Below, piece after piece: positions 51,501 to 60,945 of a stretch of DNA of 64,000 nt (positions are counted from its first letter, which is position 1; each line of letters opens with the position of its first letter). Made by a program: the position numbers and the translations under genes. The stretch lies in NCBI RefSeq assembly GCF_002906855.1, contig NZ_MINI01000028.1, positions 2,232,001 through 2,296,000 of the forward strand, given 5' to 3'. The stretch is from Pseudomonas putida. Its GTDB lineage: Bacteria; Pseudomonadota; Gammaproteobacteria; Pseudomonadales; Pseudomonadaceae. Below the pieces are notes generated by a model. That model saw only the letters and a list, made by a program, of their open reading frames with translations. It had not been told where the DNA came from and ran no database searches.

Positions 51501-52706
51501 ATGCGCATCGCTTATTTCATCAATCAGTATCCCAAGGTCAGTCACAGTTTCATCCGCCGTGAAATACTGGCACTGGAGCGCCAGGGCATTGAAGTGCAAC
51601 GTATTGCCTTGCGAGGCTGGGATGCCGAGCTGCACGATGACCAGGACCTGGCAGAACGCGGCAAGACGCGCTATGTGCTGCAGCAGGGGGTGAGGGGCTT
51701 GCTGAAACCGTTGGCAGAAATCGTGCGGGCACAACCCAAACGGTTTCTTGGTGCCCTGCGCCTGGCGCTTCGCCTGGGCTGGCGCGCTGATCGCCCATGG
51801 CCCTACCACCTGATCTACCTGGCCGAAGCGTGCCGGGTGGTGCAATGGCTGCAGGCCTCCGCTGCGGAGCATGTGCACGCGCACTTCGGCACCAACTCGA
51901 CCGAGGTGGTGATGCTGGCCAATGCCCTTGGCGGGCCGGCCTACAGCTTCACCGTGCATGGGCCGGAAGAATTCGACAAGGCGCAGATCCTGCACCTGGG
52001 TGAGAAGGTGCGGCGGGCCGCTTTCGTGGCTGCCGTCAGCTCTTTCGGTCGTAGCCAGTTGTACCGCTGGGTGGCCCATGAGCATTGGGGCAAGGTCAAG
52101 GTCGTGCATTGTGGCCTGGAGCGCAGTTTCCACGAGGGCACCGCGCTTGCACCGCCCGCTGCGCCTCGGCTGGTTTGCGTGGGACGTCTGTGCGAGCAGA
52201 AAGGCCAGCTGCTGCTGATCGAGGCGGCGCGTAGCCTGGCGAGCCGGGGCGTGGCCTTCGAACTGGTCTTGGCCGGCGATGGTGAATTGCGTGGCCCGAT
52301 TGAGGCGCTTATCGCCCGCCATGGCTTGCAGGCGCAAGTGCGCATCACCGGCTGGATCAGCAGTGCACAGGTGCGGGACGAACTCCTCGCCGCGCGTGCC
52401 CTGGTGCTGCCCAGTTTTGCCGAGGGCTTGCCGGTGGTGATCATGGAGGCCATGGCGTTGCGCCGGCCAGTGCTTACCACCTACGTGGCCGGTATTCCCG
52501 AACTGGTCCACCCGGGTGATAACGGCTGGTTGTTCCCGGCAGGTTCCGCCGAGGCGTTGACCGAGGCCATGCTCGACTGCCTGCAGCAACCGGTGGAGGT
52601 TCTGCAGCGCATGGGCGAGGCTGCCTACCAGCGCGTGCTCAAGCGCCACGACATCGATACTGAAGCCGCCAGGCTGGTCGGCCATTTCAAGGTGCCGACA
52701 TGCTGA
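51501..52706 (+). CDS. Glycosyltransferase family 4
   Basis: 401 residues with GT-B fold. The N-terminal domain has IAYFINQYPKVSHSFIRREILALERQG and HAHFGTNSTEVVMLANALGG, and HGPEEFD is at the acceptor site. The C-terminal nucleotide-sugar domain has RLVCVGRLCEQKGQLLLIEA, ELVLAGDGELR and the EX7E motif PSFAEGLPVVIMEAMALRRPVL. It starts 22 bases after the VirK-like gene and overlaps the next gene by seven bases. It is probably a retaining enzyme adding one residue of the repeat unit. Confidence 0.93.
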   Translation: MRIAYFINQYPKVSHSFIRREILALERQGIEVQRIALRGWDAELHDDQDLAERGKTRYVLQQGVRGLLKPLAEIVRAQPKRFLGALRLALRLGWRADRPWPYHLIYLAEACRVVQWLQASAAEHVHAHFGTNSTEVVMLANALGGPAYSFTVHGPEEFDKAQILHLGEKVRRAAFVAAVSSFGRSQLYRWVAHEHWGKVKVVHCGLERSFHEGTALAPPAAPRLVCVGRLCEQKGQLLLIEAARSLASRGVAFELVLAGDGELRGPIEALIARHGLQAQVRITGWISSAQVRDELLAARALVLPSFAEGLPVVIMEAMALRRPVLTTYVAGIPELVHPGDNGWLFPAGSAEALTEAMLDCLQQPVEVLQRMGEAAYQRVLKRHDIDTEAARLVGHFKVPTC

Positions 52707-53887
52707 CCCTGTTGAGCGGGTTGTTGGGCCTGGCGGCGCTGCTGGTCTTGTTGCCGACGCTGGTGCTGTTTACCCAGGTGGTGCTGGCCTGCCTGCCTGC
52801 GCCTGTGCGAGGCGCCCGGCAAGGTCCTCGTGCACGGGTTGCCGTGCTGGTGCCCGCGCACAACGAGGCATCGCTGATCGCGTCCACGCTTGCCAGCATC
52901 AGGCCGCAATTGCGTGAAGGCGACCAGCTGCTGGTGGTCGCGGACAACTGCACGGACCAGACCGCAAGCCTGGCCCGCGAAGCGGGCGCGCACGTGGTCG
53001 AGCGCCAGGATCAACAGCTTCGAGGCAAGGGCTATGCATTGGACTTCGGGGTGCAGCATCTGCGCCAGTCGCCCCCTGAGGTACTGATCATCATCGACGC
53101 AGACTGCCAGGTAGGCGCGGGTGCGCTCGAGCACTTGGCGCACTGTTGTGGCGACAACGCCCGGCCCGCGCAAGCGCTGTATCTGATGCATGCGCCTGCC
53201 GGCGCCGGGTTGAAGGTGCAGGTCGCCGCCTTTGCCTGGCGAGTGAAGAACCTGGTCCGCCCGCGTGGTTGGGCCCGGGCGGGCTTGCCCTGTCAGTTGA
53301 TGGGGGCGGGCATGGCCTTTGCCTGGCAAGACGTGTCGGCCGTCAACCTGGCAACCGGGCACCTGGTCGAAGACCTGAAGCTGGGCCTGGAGTGTGCTGC
53401 GCTTGGCAAGCCGCCGCTGTTTTGCCCGGAGGCTGTCGTCAACAGCCACTTCCCCACCAGCCAGGAAGGCCTGAGCATCCAGCGCAAGCGTTGGGAGCAT
53501 GGTCACCTGGGGGTGGTGCTGGCCGAGGGGCCAAGGCTTCTGGGCCGCGCGCTGTTGCAACGCAACTGGCCGCTGTTGGGCATGGCCGCCGACCTGCTGG
53601 TGCCGCCGCTGGCCTTGTTGTCAATGCTGCTGATGGCGCTTTTTGCACTCACCTGGCTGGCGTTCGGGGTATTCGATGTGCTGTTGCCAGCGCTGCTTGC
53701 CACGCTGGCGTTGGGCCTGCTCGGCGCTGCTGTCATGCTGGCGTGGGTGCGCTTTGCACGGGAGCTGATCCCGTTTGCGGTACTGATGTACACGCCGTTC
53801 TATGCGGCCAAAAAGATCCCCCTGTACCTGGGGTTTCTACTCAAGCGCCAGGTGGACTGGGTGCGTTCGAAGCGGGATGACAGCTGA
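52700..53887 (+). CDS. Membrane glycosyltransferase family 2
   Basis: 395 residues. An N-terminal TM (MLTLLSGLLGLAALLVLLPTLVLFTQVVLA) precedes a catalytic domain with VAVLVPAHNEASLIASTL, LLVVADNCTDQT, LIIIDADCQVGAGAL (DxD) and HLVEDLKLGLECAALG, then SIQRKRWEHGH (QxxRW-like). Three or more C-terminal TM helices (LLVPPLALLSMLLMALFALTWLAFGVF; LLATLALGLLGAAVMLAW) suggest a membrane-embedded, possibly processive transferase. It starts inside the GT4 gene and its stop shares a base with the following ATG. Confidence 0.9.
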   Translation: MLTLLSGLLGLAALLVLLPTLVLFTQVVLACLPAPVRGARQGPRARVAVLVPAHNEASLIASTLASIRPQLREGDQLLVVADNCTDQTASLAREAGAHVVERQDQQLRGKGYALDFGVQHLRQSPPEVLIIIDADCQVGAGALEHLAHCCGDNARPAQALYLMHAPAGAGLKVQVAAFAWRVKNLVRPRGWARAGLPCQLMGAGMAFAWQDVSAVNLATGHLVEDLKLGLECAALGKPPLFCPEAVVNSHFPTSQEGLSIQRKRWEHGHLGVVLAEGPRLLGRALLQRNWPLLGMAADLLVPPLALLSMLLMALFALTWLAFGVFDVLLPALLATLALGLLGAAVMLAWVRFARELIPFAVLMYTPFYAAKKIPLYLGFLLKRQVDWVRSKRDDS

Positions 53888-54636
53888 TGGAAGCATGGGC
53901 CTGGCTGCAACGCTGGAAGTCGGTCATGGGCAAGCTGCGTCTGGTTCAGGATGCAACCGACGAACAACGCCTGCTGGCGTCGCTGAGTTCACCACAGCGG
54001 GCAACCGTGCTGGGCTTCGTCAACGCCCATGCCATGAACCTGGTCGCGGGCAAGGCCGATTACTGTCAGGCACTGGCGGCAGCGGACGTGCTGCTGCGTG
54101 ACGGTGCCGGCATGGCGATATTGCTGCGGCGCCTGGGGCTGGCCCCCGGGCTCAACATGAACGGCACGGACTTCATCCCCAAGCTGCTTGCGGCCTTCAA
54201 CGGCAGGCGCGTGGCATTCTGGGGGACGTGCGAGCCGTTCCTGTCCGCGGCCGCTCAGCGCTGCGAAGCGCAGTATGGCGTGCACGTGGTGTCACGGCAC
54301 GATGGCTTTGCCGAGGTGGACACCTACTTCGGCCTCGCCCAGGCTCACCAGCCAGCGCTGATCGTGCTGGGCATGGGAATGCCCAAACAGGAGCAGGTGG
54401 CCGCTCGGCTGGCGGCGCTCGACGGCCCCTGCCTGATCGTGTGCGGCGGCGCCATTGTCGACTTTCTGGGTGGCAAGGTAACGCGAGCCCCCCTCTGGGT
54501 ACGGCGGTTGAACGGTGAGTGGGTTTTCAGGTTGCTCAAAGAGCCGAAGCGCCTGTTTACGCGCTATGTGATTGGTAATCCGTTGTTCCTGTTGCGTGCG
54601 CTGCTCTATGCCAGGGCGCCTGCGCATCGGGCTTAG
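53887..54636 (+). CDS. WecG/TagA/CpsF-family glycosyltransferase (GT26)
   Basis: 249 residues. Family signatures are VLGFVNAHAMNLV, VLLRDGAGMAILLRRLGL, MNGTDFIPKLL, VAFWGTCEPFLSAAA, LIVLGMGMPKQEQVA and GGAIVDFLGGKVTRAPLWVRRLNGEWVFRLLKEPKRLFTRY. The enzymes add the second sugar (N-acetylmannosaminuronic acid, ManNAc or Glc in known cases) to an undecaprenyl-linked primer. It fits right before the initiating transferase gene. TGATG overlap with the upstream gene. Confidence 0.93.
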   Translation: MEAWAWLQRWKSVMGKLRLVQDATDEQRLLASLSSPQRATVLGFVNAHAMNLVAGKADYCQALAAADVLLRDGAGMAILLRRLGLAPGLNMNGTDFIPKLLAAFNGRRVAFWGTCEPFLSAAAQRCEAQYGVHVVSRHDGFAEVDTYFGLAQAHQPALIVLGMGMPKQEQVAARLAALDGPCLIVCGGAIVDFLGGKVTRAPLWVRRLNGEWVFRLLKEPKRLFTRYVIGNPLFLLRALLYARAPAHRA

Positions 54637-54832
54637 CGATGAAGCTGAATGCTGCCTGTCGGGGTGGTCGAACGGCTCCGCAGCAAACGTCGGGTGCTGC
54701 TACAGTGATATCAATCGACACGGGGCGCCGTGCTGCAGAATTTCAAAGGTTTTTCAGGTAGCTGAGGTGAGTTTCCATCGCTTCGTCGTGATGGTCAGGC
54801 ATTTGCCACACACAGATCAGTGAGGCCTTACG

Positions 54833-56257
54833 ATGGTGTTCGAACCCAGAAGCAGCCGGTCATTGCTCCAGCGTAGAAGCAGCGTCAGCAACGCCATTCA
54901 AGCGGGCCTTGACGGGATTGCCGTCACCGGTGTGGCGTGGTATCTGATATACGACCAGTTCGGCTACATCACCTCGGACTACGTGATCATGCTCCTTCTG
55001 CTGATCGGTGCGCTGGCGGTCATTTATGACCACTACGCCATCTATCGCAGCAATGTAGGGCTTTCGGTAAAGGCCTTCCGGCTGTTCAAGGCCTGGTCGG
55101 CGACATTCTGTTTCCTGGTGGTCATCGCCTTCCTGACCAAGCAGAGCGAAACCTATTCCCGCCTGCTGGTCGTGCAACTGTTTGTCATCGGCTATATCGT
55201 GCAGTTGTTCCTGCACGTGGCCATGCGCGAGTTGCAGAAGCGCTTCACCGCCCACGCGCGGCTGGATAACGCGTTAATCATCGGCAATGGCGACCTGGCC
55301 AACTTCCTGTATCAAAAGATCAGCAACAACCCGTGGTTCGGTGAGCGGGTGATGGGCTGCATCTGGGTCGATCAGGAAGAGGACTCGGAGCGTGAGGCGC
55401 AACAAGATGCAAAGCAGCGCCTGCCGGTGTTGGGCAGCATCGCCGATCTGGACGAGATCATTGCCCAACATGGCATTCGCACGGTGTACCTGGTAACGCC
55501 CCTTGGCGGTTCCGCAGTCATTCAGGATGTGTACCTCAAGCTGCTCGACAAGTGCATCGCGGTCAATTGGGTGCCGGACATCTTCTCGTTGCGCCTGATC
55601 AACCACAGCGTGCGTGAAATTGCCGGGATTCCGGTGCTGACCCTGTCGGAAACGCCGCTGACCGGGACCAGCCTGTTCCTGAAGAACCTTGAGGACCGCG
55701 TGCTGGCCGCGCTCATCCTGCTGTGCGCATCGCCGGTGTTGCTGGCGGTCGCATTGATCATCAAGTTCGACAGCCCGGGGCCGGTGTTCTTCCGCCAGGA
55801 CCGCACGGGTTGGACCGGGGAGTCGTTCCGCATCTGGAAATTCCGCAGCATGCACGTGCATCAGCCGGAAAACGGCGTGGTCGAGCAGGCGCAGCGTAAT
55901 GACAAGCGGCTGACCCGGGTTGGCGCATTCATTCGGCGCACCAGCCTCGATGAGCTGCCGCAGCTGTTCAACGTACTGACCGGCGACATGTCGCTGGTCG
56001 GCCCGCGTCCTCATGCCTTGCAGCACGACACCCTGTACTCCCAGGACATCGTCGATTACTTCGCCCGCCACAACATCAAGCCCGGCATGACCGGCCTTGC
56101 GCAAGTGCGTGGCTATCGGGGTGAAACCAAGGACATCGAGCAGATGATCCAGCGGGTCAATTCGGACATCGAGTACATCAACAACTGGTCGTTGTGGCTC
56201 GACTTCGTGATCCTGGTGCGAACGCTCAATGCCTTCACCGGCAAGCAGGCTTACTGA
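54833..56257 (+). CDS. Undecaprenyl-phosphate sugar phosphotransferase (WcaJ type), initiating enzyme
   Basis: 474 residues. Four or five N-terminal TM helices and a CoA-binding-like domain ([18 protein letters not shown]) precede the C-terminal bacterial sugar transferase domain. That domain has the [80 protein letters not shown] and [14 protein letters not shown]. It transfers glucose-1-P or a related sugar-P to undecaprenyl phosphate and so starts the repeat unit. A 196-base gap without genes precedes it, so it may have its own promoter. Confidence 0.95.
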   Translation: MVFEPRSSRSLLQRRSSVSNAIQAGLDGIAVTGVAWYLIYDQFGYITSDYVIMLLLLIGALAVIYDHYAIYRSNVGLSVKAFRLFKAWSATFCFLVVIAFLTKQSETYSRLLVVQLFVIGYIVQLFLHVAMRELQKRFTAHARLDNALIIGNGDLANFLYQKISNNPWFGERVMGCIWVDQEEDSEREAQQDAKQRLPVLGSIADLDEIIAQHGIRTVYLVTPLGGSAVIQDVYLKLLDKCIAVNWVPDIFSLRLINHSVREIAGIPVLTLSETPLTGTSLFLKNLEDRVLAALILLCASPVLLAVALIIKFDSPGPVFFRQDRTGWTGESFRIWKFRSMHVHQPENGVVEQAQRNDKRLTRVGAFIRRTSLDELPQLFNVLTGDMSLVGPRPHALQHDTLYSQDIVDYFARHNIKPGMTGLAQVRGYRGETKDIEQMIQRVNSDIEYINNWSLWLDFVILVRTLNAFTGKQAY

Positions 56258-56292
56258 CGCCGGAATCCGGCTTGGCGTAAGGGGGAGGGGGC

Positions 56293-57954
56293 ATGAGCCT
56301 CTTGTCAGCGGGTGGGGCAGGTGCCGCCAGGCTGTTGAAAGCCGAGTGGCCCTCGCTGGTGTTATGGGCGTTTCTGTTTTCGCCGCTGCTGGCCAGGCTG
56401 TTGGCGGATTGCCAATGCGCGAAGATCGACTTACTGGTCTTGTACACCTTTGCCATTTCATTTTTGTGGCTGCTGGCAATCCGTTTCGCATCCGCCAATC
56501 AATTCAAGGTGCATTTGCTGCTGTTGCCCTTCTACTTGTTGGCGAGCATCGATCTGTTCGTCGTGCTGAACTTCGGTTCGCGCCTGACGGCGGCCTACCT
56601 GTTCATTGCCTTGACCAATTACAAGGAAGCGACGGATTTCTTCGCCACCTACTGGCGCTCGATCGCCGGCATTCTGGCTGTGTTCGTATTGTGCTACGGG
56701 GTGGGGCTGGCCGGATTACGTGGCCGTCGGCTGTACCGCAACAAAGCAATTCTTGTGCTGGCGCTAGGCGGCTTGCTGCTGGGCTATGGGGCTTACTTCT
56801 ACAAGACCGTCAAGGCCAACTCGCTGAGTAAAGGGGCAGTGCTCGACCTGGTGGCGAAAGACCAGAGCACGCCCGTCGGTTACCTTTCGCAGATCGGCCT
56901 GACGGCGACCTTGTATGTGGAGTCCAAGGGGTACATCAAACAGCGCCTGGCGTCAGAGGTGAAGATCACCAGCATCTCCGACCAGGCCGATATCGATGCC
57001 CTGGTGTTCGTGATCGGCGAGTCTTCGCGCCCGCACAACTGGTCGTTGTACGGCTACCAGAACAGGACCACCCCCCACCTCGATCAGCAACCTGGGCTGT
57101 TCAAGTTCAACCGCATGTGCACGACCGCGCCCTACACCTCGGTCGCCGTGCCTTCGCTGCTCAGCCTGGAACCGATCCGTGACTGGGACCTGATTGCGTC
57201 GAACAAATCGCTGGTAGGGATCTTGCGCGCGGCCGGCTACGACACCTACTGGCTGTCCTCACAGGAGGTCGACAGCTTTGGTGGGATCATTCCGCAGATT
57301 GCCGCTGAAGCTCAATACCGCCAGTACCTGGAACGCAGCTATGACGGATCGCTGATACCGGTGTTACAGAGCGTGCTGGGCAAGGCCAATGGGCACCGGC
57401 AGGCGATATTCATTCATATCAAGGGCAGCCACTTCGAATACGCGCGGCGTTTCCCAAGCGACTTCGCCCAGTTCAAGCCTGCCAGCGGTAGCCAGAAAGA
57501 CCGGATCACCGCCGATTACGACAACTCGGTGCTGTATACCGATTGGCTACTGTCCTCGATCATGCAGCAACTGACGGTCAGCCAGAAGAAAGCGCTGCTG
57601 GTCTACTCGTCGGACCACGGCGAGAACCTGCTGGATGACAGCCGGCAACTGTTGGGCCATGGCATAGGCAACGAGTATGACCTGGCGACGTCGGCGTTTG
57701 TCTGGTCCAGCGGCAACCTCTCGCCGGCGCAGTCGGGCAAACTGCAGAAGTTGAAGGCCAGGGAAGATCAGCAGGTCAGCATCGCCTCGCTACCGCATAC
57801 GTTGCTGAACATGACCGGGATATCGATGCCGGGCTATGACAGCACGCAGGACTTGCTCAGCGATGACTTCAAGACCTCGCAATGCCCGCATCTGCTCGGC
57901 ACCGGCTATGTGCCGTCGTTCAACTTCGACATCAAGCACATCGCCGCCGAGTGA
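56293..57954 (+). CDS. EptA-like phosphoethanolamine transferase/sulfatase-fold membrane protein
   Basis: 553 residues. Five N-terminal TM helices (about 20-180) precede a periplasmic alkaline-phosphatase-fold domain with DALVFVIGESSRPHNWSLYGYQNRTTPHLD. The probable nucleophile Thr is in TTAPYTSVAVPSLL, and metal ligands are in YSSDHGENLLDD and LLGHGIG. EptA-type enzymes move phosphoethanolamine from phosphatidylethanolamine to lipid A or glycans. As the last gene of EPS block C it probably decorates the exopolysaccharide. Its stop is directly followed by the convergent LysR stop (TGATCA). Confidence 0.85.
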   Translation: MSLLSAGGAGAARLLKAEWPSLVLWAFLFSPLLARLLADCQCAKIDLLVLYTFAISFLWLLAIRFASANQFKVHLLLLPFYLLASIDLFVVLNFGSRLTAAYLFIALTNYKEATDFFATYWRSIAGILAVFVLCYGVGLAGLRGRRLYRNKAILVLALGGLLLGYGAYFYKTVKANSLSKGAVLDLVAKDQSTPVGYLSQIGLTATLYVESKGYIKQRLASEVKITSISDQADIDALVFVIGESSRPHNWSLYGYQNRTTPHLDQQPGLFKFNRMCTTAPYTSVAVPSLLSLEPIRDWDLIASNKSLVGILRAAGYDTYWLSSQEVDSFGGIIPQIAAEAQYRQYLERSYDGSLIPVLQSVLGKANGHRQAIFIHIKGSHFEYARRFPSDFAQFKPASGSQKDRITADYDNSVLYTDWLLSSIMQQLTVSQKKALLVYSSDHGENLLDDSRQLLGHGIGNEYDLATSAFVWSSGNLSPAQSGKLQKLKAREDQQVSIASLPHTLLNMTGISMPGYDSTQDLLSDDFKTSQCPHLLGTGYVPSFNFDIKHIAAE

Positions 57955-58899
57955 TCAGGCGGGTAGCACCAGTGAGTGCAAAGTACGGAAACCTTGGGCT
58001 TCTTCCACCAGCCAGTCATGCACCGCACGGGCGCCTGGCTGATTCAACCCGCCTGGCGGGTAGTGCACCATGTAGCGCTTGTGGTTGGCGATGGGGTGGC
58101 CGAACGGCACGATCAGTGCGCCGCGCTCAAGCTCGTCATTGAGCAGTGTGCGCCGCGCAATGGCCACGCCGATGCCGGCGATCGCCGCTTCGATGGTCAG
58201 GTGGTTGCGGTTGAAGGTATGGCCGCGGCGCACATCCAGCCCGCTGGCGCCGATACCTTCCAGGTAGAATTCCCATTCCGCGTATTCCGAACTGCCGCGC
58301 CAGGCGGTGATGTCGTGCAGCAACGGGTAATGCATCAGGTCTGCCGGGCCATGCAGCGGTGGGCGGCCGCGCAGCAGCGTGGGTGAACAGACCGGGAAGA
58401 TCTGTTCGTCCAGCAACGGGGTCGACAGCATGCCGGGGTAACTGCCGTCGTTGAGGTCGATGGCCAGGTCGAAGTCGCCGGGGTGCAAGGCCTGGGCGCT
58501 GTCTTCGGCGACCAGGCGCAGTTCGATGTCCGGGTAGCGCTGCTGGAAGCGCGGCAGCCGGGGGGTGAGCCACTTGGCCAGAAACGAAGGGATCGAGCGC
58601 AGGCGCAAGGTGCCGCGGATTTCCCCGGCATCCAGACGCACTAGTTCGGCCTCGATGCTGCCATAGGCCTCGGTGACCGTCTGTGCCAGGCGCTGGCCCT
58701 CGGCGCTCAGCTCCACACCGCGCGCCCGGCGCAGGAACAGTTTGTAGCCCAAGCGTTCTTCGAGCTGGCGCATCTGCTGGCTGACCGCACCGGGGGTGAT
58801 GTGCAGCTCTTCGGCGCAGCGGGTGAACGACAGGTGCCGCGCCGCACAAGAGAAGACATGCAGCCAGACGAACATCTGGCCATTGAGTTGCCGTCGCAT
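57955..58899 (-). CDS. LysR-family transcriptional regulator
   Basis: 314 residues. The N-terminal winged helix-turn-helix is [59 protein letters not shown], and the effector domain begins [23 protein letters not shown]. Divergent from sdaA, so it probably controls serine catabolism in response to a serine-related effector. A T-N11-A palindrome lies three bases before its start codon. It resembles the GcvA/DsdC-like group. Tail-to-tail with the EPS locus. Confidence 0.93.
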   Translation of the reverse strand: MRRQLNGQMFVWLHVFSCAARHLSFTRCAEELHITPGAVSQQMRQLEERLGYKLFLRRARGVELSAEGQRLAQTVTEAYGSIEAELVRLDAGEIRGTLRLRSIPSFLAKWLTPRLPRFQQRYPDIELRLVAEDSAQALHPGDFDLAIDLNDGSYPGMLSTPLLDEQIFPVCSPTLLRGRPPLHGPADLMHYPLLHDITAWRGSSEYAEWEFYLEGIGASGLDVRRGHTFNRNHLTIEAAIAGIGVAIARRTLLNDELERGALIVPFGHPIANHKRYMVHYPPGGLNQPGARAVHDWLVEEAQGFRTLHSLVLPA

Positions 58900-58901
58900 T
58901 G

Positions 58902-58916
58902 TTTAGCCCTGCTAAA
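58902..58916. promoter_or_regulatory. LysR-type operator (T-N11-A palindrome)
   Basis: TTTAGC-CCT-GCTAAA is a perfect inverted repeat containing TTAGCCCTGCTAA, the T-N11-A form of LTTR boxes. It sits at the regulator's own start, consistent with autorepression and with activation of the divergent sdaA, which starts about 130 bases away. Confidence 0.6.
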
Positions 58917-59045
58917 GCCTTGCTTAGAAAGTTTCGTTGGTCATCTGCCAGCGAGCGCGGCAGTATCGCGCAAATTGGCAATACCGTTCAATTTTCTCAG
59001 ATAACCGTGCGGCAGCATTCAGCGCCGACACGGTCAGGCATTAGC

Positions 59046-60422
59046 ATGGCTATCAGTGTTTTCGACCTTTTCAAGATTGGCATCGGCCCGTCCAGCTCCC
59101 ACACCGTAGGCCCGATGCGGGCGGCGGCGAGTTTTGCCCAGGCGTTGCGCGAGCAAGGCCTGCTGGCGCAGGTGCAGCGCATCGAAGTGCGGCTGTACGG
59201 TTCGCTTTCCGCCACCGGGGTAGGCCATGCCACTGATCGCGCCTGCCTGCTCGGCCTGATGGGCCAGTGGCCGGACCGCATCGACCCGGCCTCCATCGAA
59301 CCGCGCATCAACCAGTTGCTGCAGGAGCAGTGCCTGATGCTCGATGGCAGCCATCCGCTGACGTTCCAGTACGCCCGCGACATGCTGTTGCTGGACGAAA
59401 GCCTGCCTTATCACCCCAATGCCATGACCCTTGAGGCTTTGGGCGGGCAGGGCTGCCTGTTGCAGCAGACCTACTATTCCATCGGCGGCGGCTTCATCGT
59501 CGAGCAGAGCGAGATCGATGCACCGCAGGCCGAGGCCAATACCGTTCACCTGCCGTACGAGTTTTCCAGCGGCGCCGAACTGCTGGCCCTGTGCAAGGCC
59601 AGCAACCTGAGCGTTGGCCAACTGATGCTGGCCAACGAGTGCGCCTGGCGGCCAGAAGCCGAGGTGCGCGAAGGCCTGTTGCGGATCTGGGCGGCGATGC
59701 GCGACTGTGTCGACAACGGCCTACGCAACGAAGGCGTCCTGCCCGGCGGGCTCAACGTCAAGCGACGTGCCGCACGGTTGCACCGCAGCCTGCAGGAGGC
59801 CGGGCAGCCCAACGTGATCGGTTCGACCTTGAGCGCCATGGAGTGGGTCAACTTGTTTGCCCTGGCGGTCAACGAAGAAAATGCCGCCGGCGGGCGCATG
59901 GTCACAGCGCCCACCAATGGCGCCGCGGGCATTATCCCGGCTGTGTTGCATTACTACATGAAGTTCAACCCGAGCGCCTGTGACGACGATGTGGTGGCGT
60001 TTCTGCTGGCCGCTGCCGCAGTCGGCATCCTGTGCAAGAAGAATGCATCGATCTCGGGGGCTGAGGTCGGTTGCCAGGGCGAGGTTGGCTCGGCCTGCTC
60101 GATGGCTGCTGCGGGCTTGGCCGAAGTGTTGGGCGCCACACCGCCACAACTGGAAAACGCCGCCGAAATCGCCCTGGAGCATAACCTCGGGCTGACCTGT
60201 GACCCGGTCGGCGGGCTGGTCCAGGTGCCGTGCATCGAGCGCAATGCGATCGCGGCGGTGAAGGCGATCAATGCCGTGCAGATGGCGTTGCGCGGTGATG
60301 GCGAGCACTTCATCTCGCTTGACCGTGTCATCCGCACCATGCGCGATACCGGCGCCGATATGCATGCCAACTACAAGGAGACGTCGCGCGGTGGCCTGGC
60401 GGTAGCGTTCGTCGAGTGTTGA
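59046..60422 (+). CDS. sdaA: L-serine ammonia-lyase, single-chain, Fe-S dependent
   Basis: Deaminates L-serine to pyruvate using a labile [4Fe-4S] cluster. 458 residues, the usual single-chain length. The beta domain begins [20 protein letters not shown] with [10 protein letters not shown], and the alpha domain carries [20 protein letters not shown] and Cys residues in [25 protein letters not shown] and [19 protein letters not shown], which bind the cluster. The in-frame extension upstream has no support, so I use the ATG at 59046. Divergent from the LysR gene that probably regulates it. Confidence 0.96.
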   Translation: MAISVFDLFKIGIGPSSSHTVGPMRAAASFAQALREQGLLAQVQRIEVRLYGSLSATGVGHATDRACLLGLMGQWPDRIDPASIEPRINQLLQEQCLMLDGSHPLTFQYARDMLLLDESLPYHPNAMTLEALGGQGCLLQQTYYSIGGGFIVEQSEIDAPQAEANTVHLPYEFSSGAELLALCKASNLSVGQLMLANECAWRPEAEVREGLLRIWAAMRDCVDNGLRNEGVLPGGLNVKRRAARLHRSLQEAGQPNVIGSTLSAMEWVNLFALAVNEENAAGGRMVTAPTNGAAGIIPAVLHYYMKFNPSACDDDVVAFLLAAAAVGILCKKNASISGAEVGCQGEVGSACSMAAAGLAEVLGATPPQLENAAEIALEHNLGLTCDPVGGLVQVPCIERNAIAAVKAINAVQMALRGDGEHFISLDRVIRTMRDTGADMHANYKETSRGGLAVAFVEC

Positions 60423-60431
60423 TCGGCGTTG

Positions 60432-60455
60432 CGCCGGCAAGTGGCCTTGCCGGCG
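60432..60455. terminator. Convergent hairpin between sdaA and the DUF1842 genes
   Basis: CGCCGGCAAG (60432-60441) and CTTGCCGGCG (60446-60455) form a perfect 10-bp stem with a TGGC loop, between two convergent genes. No T-run on either strand. It may double as a REP-like element. Confidence 0.6.
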
Positions 60456-60470
60456 AACGCTGCTTGCGGG

Positions 60471-60926
60471 TTACACGCTTTCCAGCTGGCTGACGGCAGC
60501 CTTCAGCCGCTGCGTCAATTGCGGACGGCCCTGGTGGGTCACATCCGGCGCCTTGCGCACTCGCCCGTGCTGGTCGACCCAGTGGCCGTTGCTGAAGTAC
60601 CGGTAGCTGGCCGAGCCATTGTTCCAACCGGTTTCCAGCAGACCGTGCAGATGGAAGGTCTGTGCGATCTGGCTGAGCGGGCCGCTGGGGCTGCCGTCCA
60701 GGCTCAGGACGATCGACGGCGCGCCGGCCGGCGCGAATTGCAGCTCGCTGTAGTCACCCCACACGTTGGCCTGGAATGGCTGCGACGGGTAGGTGGCCTG
60801 GCTGGCGCGAGCCTTGCCGGAGACCTTCTTGGTCACGGTGTTGACCAGCAGGTCGAGGGTCAACGTCGGGGCGCCGACCAAGCCGTTGCTGACGTTCAGG
60901 CGAACATGGAACAGTCCGATTGCCAT
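60471..60926 (-). CDS. DUF1842 protein, copy 2 (151 residues)
   Basis: A DUF1842-type protein of unknown function. Beta-rich: MAIGLFHVRLNVSNGLVGAP, LTLDLLVNTVTKKVSGKARA, FQANVWGDYSELQF and WNNGSASYRYFSNGHWVDQHGRV. No signal peptide. It is clearly paralogous to the gene upstream, sharing APxLxLDLLVxT, VWGxY and the Y-x-Y/F-x-NGxxW motif. The C-terminal tail is a short helix (QLTQRLKAAVSQLESV). TCTCTCC-type sequence gives GGAGAGA before the ATG. It lies 19 bases after its paralogue in a two-gene unit. Confidence 0.85.
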   Translation of the reverse strand: MAIGLFHVRLNVSNGLVGAPTLTLDLLVNTVTKKVSGKARASQATYPSQPFQANVWGDYSELQFAPAGAPSIVLSLDGSPSGPLSQIAQTFHLHGLLETGWNNGSASYRYFSNGHWVDQHGRVRKAPDVTHQGRPQLTQRLKAAVSQLESV

Positions 60927-60945
60927 GGTGTCTCTCCTTGTCTAC

